From Macrotis lagotis (Eukaryota > Chordata > Mammalia > Peramelemorphia > Peramelidae), in contig NC_133659.1 in the NCBI RefSeq assembly GCF_037893015.1, positions 12,131,225 to 12,195,224 of the forward strand: a stretch of DNA of 64,000 nt, in the 5' to 3' direction. Below, piece by piece: positions 60,051 to 64,000 of the stretch; the first letter of the stretch is position 1, and every line of letters begins with the position of its first letter. A program made the translations under genes and the position numbers. The notes under the pieces were generated by a model. That model ran no database searches and was not told where the DNA came from. It was given only the letters and a program-made list of their open reading frames with translations.

Positions 60051-60331
60051 GCAATGTATAATTTAGGTCAAAAACCTGCAAAGGAAAAGGAAAAGTTTGA
60101 GAAAATAAGTGAAAGACTTGTTTTAAATAGAAATAAGCCTAGACCCCAGGAAAAAAACTAATAGGCTCAGCTCCTATTTCAGAGTCAAAAGGTGCTCAAT
60201 CACAAAGCTAATTCTCAAGGAACAATTACCGAGGCTTCCTTCACATAAAACACGCAGACAGCAATATTGCCCAGCATTGTCTCAAGACCCCCTCTCCAAA
60301 TGTTCCCAAGGAATCTTGAAGGAGAACCCAC

Positions 60332-60379
60332 CTTGATGTAACCCCAAGATACAGATAATAAATAGTTTGCCTCTGGCAT
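60332..60379 (-). CDS. PDE4B: PDE4B5 isoform-specific first coding exon
   Basis: This exon encodes MPEANYLLSVSWGYIK and ends exactly at the AAG codon before a GTGGGT donor. The 16-residue peptide is, from memory, identical to the N-terminus described for human PDE4B5, which it shares with PDE4D6. It marks the super-short class that lacks UCR1 and keeps only part of UCR2, and is reported as brain-enriched. The ATG at 60379 has A at -3 and C at +4. An in-frame TAG lies about 50 nt upstream, so no longer ATG start exists in this frame. The next exon joins in phase 0 with FKRML. An upstream ORF overlaps this start (see findings). Confidence 0.92.
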
Positions 60380-60720
60380 TTTGGAAATCTGTGCACACCA
60401 CCACCAGCAAAAAATTCCTTGCAAAGACTATCCAGAACCAGGAACTCCCGAAGAACAAGGAAACCCCAGCAAATCCAATGGCCAGATGACGCCAAGTCCT
60501 AAAATAGAGAGACTCCCCCAGTGGGGGCATTCTCCGGTCCCAGACAAAGCCCATCTTTGCATTCCATCCTTGCAGAGAAGCTGGATCTGTATCGCCCCAT
60601 GGTTTGCTAGCAGAAGGGGATAATGAAATCAGGGATGGCTCGGAGGAGGAGGGGAGAGAGCCTGCCCAAATGGATTCAGCCGGCTGGCTGGGAGCCCTTA
60701 TGAATTATAGATCGTCCCAG
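60380..60720 (-). promoter_or_regulatory. PDE4B: Putative PDE4B5 5' UTR and core promoter
   Basis: This is the sequence directly upstream of the PDE4B5 start codon. A minus-strand TATAAT lies at 60709-60704 in the context CTATAATTCATAAG; if used, transcription would begin near 60680 and the 5' UTR would be about 300 nt. An ATG in strong context at 60554 would then be in the UTR. The start site itself cannot be seen from sequence. Confidence 0.3.
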
Positions 60721-61440
60721 GGCTTTGGGTGCTCCAAGGGCTTTCCAGTTCAGAAGACTCTGGCTCAGCAGAAAAAGGCAGGGGAGGAGTGATGCTTCTT
60801 TTCGGAGGGGGATGCCAGCTTGGGAAACACGGCCATCTTTCTAAAAACGATGCTGAAGATGGAGGGAGCCCTCTAGATACTTAAGGAATCCTGAAGTGGG
60901 CACCCTCCCCCAACTTGACTAGGTGTTCTTTAACCCTTTCGCCTACAGTGCAAAGAATGTGGCAGGAGCACCCTCAAAGACAAAGGCAGAGATTCTCCCC
61001 ATCTTGGTATGGACCGCCCAGTCGCTCTGTTTCGGAATTGATTTTCTGTTTTTCCAACATGTCACAGTTGGAGATAGTTTCTGATGGGGCGGTCAGAAGA
61101 GAAGTGCTATTTTAAAACAACACGAAACACCATAGACAAAATCCACCAACTGTGTTTTCTATCTCAAAACCCACGCCATGGCTCAACTGCCAGCTTTGAT
61201 CAAGAGACAAAAAAAAAAAAAAACGACTGGGGAAGAGGGGTATTGGGGAGGGGGAAATCTCCTGGACGTCTTCCTTCTTGAAAGGACTGCATGTGCAGAA
61301 TGTCATTAGCTCATCTGTTGTTAATGGGCAGTGGCAGGAGCTTACAAGGAGGATTAGCCCCTTTCAACCTCCCAGTTTTGGGGATGGGTCCATTGACTGC
61401 AGGCTGCCAATCATGGTGATGAGCCACCTGTGATTAGGAA
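60720..61440. promoter_or_regulatory. Unique upstream flank of the PDE4B5 exon
   Basis: This repeat-poor stretch upstream of the alternative first exon contains GGGCGG-type boxes (minus strand near 61016, plus strand near 61087), an A15 run at 61209, and E-box-like sites (CATGTG near 61290, CACCTG near 61426). It lacks recognised SINEs or LINEs. A regulatory role is inferred from position only. Confidence 0.3.
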
Positions 61441-64000
61441 CCATTGTGTATTGTGAGCATTTTAGCATTATATCTAATTTGGTCCTTAAGAATCCAGGGA
61501 AGAATTGAAAAGAAAAATAGATTTTGGGGTTCAAATTGTGACTCCCACTACCCCCTTCCTTTTTTTCCCCTTAACAGTCTGGATAATTTGCCTCCTTACT
61601 TTTTTTTTTTAAATCTAATTTCCTCTCTTCTTCCATCTAGTCAACATTAGCTAAAGGGCAGGAGGACTGTATCTCTAAGCCTAGACCTGGATTTCTGGAA
61701 TGAGTTTTAGGGAACCTGGGAAAGGGGAATTGAAATGCTCAGGTAGGAGCTTCCATTGGCATCTGGCCACGCCCAAGGCTTACCCCTTTCGCCCCATCTG
61801 CATCCTGCACCAAGATTAGCCCTACATGGCCATCCTCAGCAGGGCCTTGAAGCTCTGAGAGCACAGATCTTTTTAGCTAAAGGCAGGAAGGAGGGCTGAA
61901 CCCATGCCCCTAAGGGATAGCCATACAGCCCCATCCGTGTCCTCTTCCAGGGAAGCTCCAAAAGAAATTTCTATGGGGCAATGTTAGGTTAAGGGACAGA
62001 CTAGGGACCTAGAAATTATGGAAGTCCAGTTTGGGGGGCTGATTTTGGTCACTTTTCCAGATGTAGAGTTTGGAATTCTAGGTAGATTTAATTAACTTTG
62101 TGGTTTATATTCTAGTCTGATCCTCTTGTTTTACAAATAAAGAAATTGAGGCCTCCCCAGAGAGATTAAGTGACTTCCTTGAGGTGGCTCAAGATCAAAA
62201 GTGGGATTTGAACCCTTGTACTTTCTGATTCCAAAACCAATGATTTTTTTTTAATTGAATGGGATTAGACCCAGCACTAGATAAGACATAAGAAAACATC
62301 CAGACTAACCCCTTTCTTTAATAGGTGACAAGAATGAGACCTAGACCAAGGAGCCATCTCTTCCCCTTACACTCCATGTGACCCTGGGCAGGTCATTTAA
62401 CTCTCCTTCCTCATCAGTAAAAGAGGGATAATACTATCTGCCGCACCCCTACTTCACAGATTCTTGTGAAGCACAGCTCCCATCCTCCCCTAGCCCAGTC
62501 AACCCCAAGCAATATCTTCCTGCTGAAGCGACTTAGAAATACCACGTGGTTCATGAGGGTGGGTAGGGATATAAACATATACATCTATGTGAACGGGTCA
62601 TTCAAATATCAATCACATTATATCTGTAAATATGCGCATATCTACAAATATACAAACATCCTGACTGATAGAATGTCCTCCTAGAGAGGCTGAGCCAATA
62701 GAAGGCACTCCGATTTCGAATGTCATCAAAGTTTTGATATGTGATTTATATTCAAATAAGATACATTCACATATATGAACATTTTAATTGAATATATCAT
62801 CCTCATCCACACTCACCTATATCTATATAAAATTTGTGTCTGAATCACATGAAAAAACAAAAAAAAATTACTCAAAGTCTTGTTCAGAGGGCAGGCCTGC
62901 TCCCCTGGTCAGACATTAGGGAGACCTAAGCTGCAGACAAACCCCCTTTTGAAGTGACTGGCTGGGAGGAGGATGGATGATACAAACAGTCCACATGACC
63001 ATGGCATGGCCAGAGGCTTTGGGGGTTCATGGCTGAGGCTCCTGCCTTAAAACTAAGGGGATTAATAGCCAGGCAAGGTTGTGGCCACCTCTTCCCCATC
63101 TGGAGTCATGTGCTTCTCAGCTGATCCTGGCTAAGGCCAGGCTTTTAAAAGACCTTGTCAGAATAAATCAAGTGAGAGGTTAGGAGCACCAAGGGAGGTG
63201 GGGGCTGGGGGTGGGGGAGAGGAAGGATCCTTGGAAATCAGGCATCGATTTAGGGCTAAACCTTGAAGATCACCCTTTCCTTTTCTAGACAAGGAGACCG
63301 AGGTCCAGAGATAGCAGCACCCCATGGCAGAAGGCTCTTGACATTATATCATGGGTCCTTCTTAAGGTCTCGGCTTCAGTTCTCCCATTGCTGTGGCCAA
63401 ATGCCGGAGGTCCATTCTAGACTTGGGGCTGCTTTGGAAGGGAGAAGGTGACCCCTGCAGTAGGATCCTTGTCCATTTGGTGAAATGAACCCCCTTGTCT
63501 TTTCTCTTTTCTCACTGGACAAACCAAAGATACTGGATGTCACTAAAAAAAAAAAGCAAACTCTAGCATATGGACCCCACCAGAGAGCTCTGTGACATTT
63601 GTGGCTTCCATCTCAGTCATGGTTCTCAATGAGCCCCCATCAGTGTTTTTTCTTTTACTAAGCCAGAGGATATATCAATTCAAAGCAAAAGCCTTTTAAT
63701 CTAGCTTCAGAGCCAAATAGGTACTGTTCTACCAATTCCCACCCTGATGGTGAGGAAGGGACTGGTTGGGAACAAGCGTCACTGGAAGATACACAAGAGA
63801 CAAATAGATAACAACAGTCTCTTTCTCCCAGCCCAAGTTCCCCCCTGAGCCCATTATTCAGGGCAGGGGGATGTCACAAGGTAATATATACTTGCTAATG
63901 CATCTTAGAAGTAACTGGTCCTTGAATGAAGTTAGGAACAGCTGTTGCCCCTCCACCTGGTGTGAGAAAGACCCAGGCCTCTAATTGTTGCTTAGCAACA
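61440..64000. other. Upstream intron/flank, no coding exon seen
   Basis: No PDE4B UCR2-first exon (the ETLEELDWCLDQL region) or other coding exon could be found on either strand. Old MIR-like pieces lie at about 62090-62240 (antisense) and 62340-62470 (sense). The 62560-62840 stretch is A/T-rich with CATATATA-like steps. The rest appears unique. Confidence 0.5.

Noticed and set aside
60422-60424. In-frame upstream start for PDE4B5 giving 15 more residues
   Set aside because: The codon is TTG, not ATG, and an in-frame TAG lies two codons further upstream.
60400-64000. Search for the UCR2-first exon (LEELDWCLDQLETIQ region) and the PDE4B2 first exon
   Set aside because: No matching minus-strand translation was found; these exons must lie beyond 64 kb.

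Overview
The window is mammalian nuclear DNA, almost certainly marsupial. The short SINE that recurs more than ten times, with a box-B-like 'gagttcaaat' core and a 'gccttgcaaaa' tail, and the recurrent roughly 400-bp L1 3' tails ending 'aaataaataaaatcttt' are the kind I associate with Australian marsupials. A dasyuromorph (Tasmanian devil, antechinus or dunnart type) is my best guess. That assignment rests on memory of repeat families, not on a search.

One host gene is present: the 3' half of PDE4B (cAMP-specific phosphodiesterase 4B) on the minus strand, about 38.67-60.7 kb. Ten coding exons can be placed with exact GT-AG boundaries and matching phases. They join into a complete 504-residue reading frame starting with the 16-residue N-terminus of the 'super-short' isoform PDE4B5 (MPEANYLLSVSWGYIK) at 60379 and ending in SPVDT at 40636. 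The shared downstream exons carry the end of UCR2 and the whole catalytic domain: HNxxH, HDxxH, the third metal-binding Asp, and the invariant nucleotide-selecting Gln at an exon junction. The first UCR2 exon, UCR1 and the first exons of the long forms and PDE4B2 were not found and must lie beyond 64 kb. A 3' UTR of about 2 kb with an AATAAA signal follows the stop codon.

From 1 to 38.6 kb is the intergenic region downstream of PDE4B. I see no host gene there. It is a mosaic of old L2, MIR/CORE-SINE and L1 remains, younger marsupial SINEs with visible target-site duplications, a small mariner-like MITE, two LTR-like fossils, an 87/88-bp minisatellite and many simple repeats.

From 60.4 to 64 kb is the region upstream of the PDE4B5 first exon, including its likely promoter. 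The most interesting points are the preserved PDE4B5 exon, a strong-context upstream ORF that overlaps its start codon, the six-unit minisatellite, unique segments with RFX-type or homeobox/octamer motifs that may be regulatory, and several cleanly readable nested insertions. I found no clear sign of a wholly new biological system.
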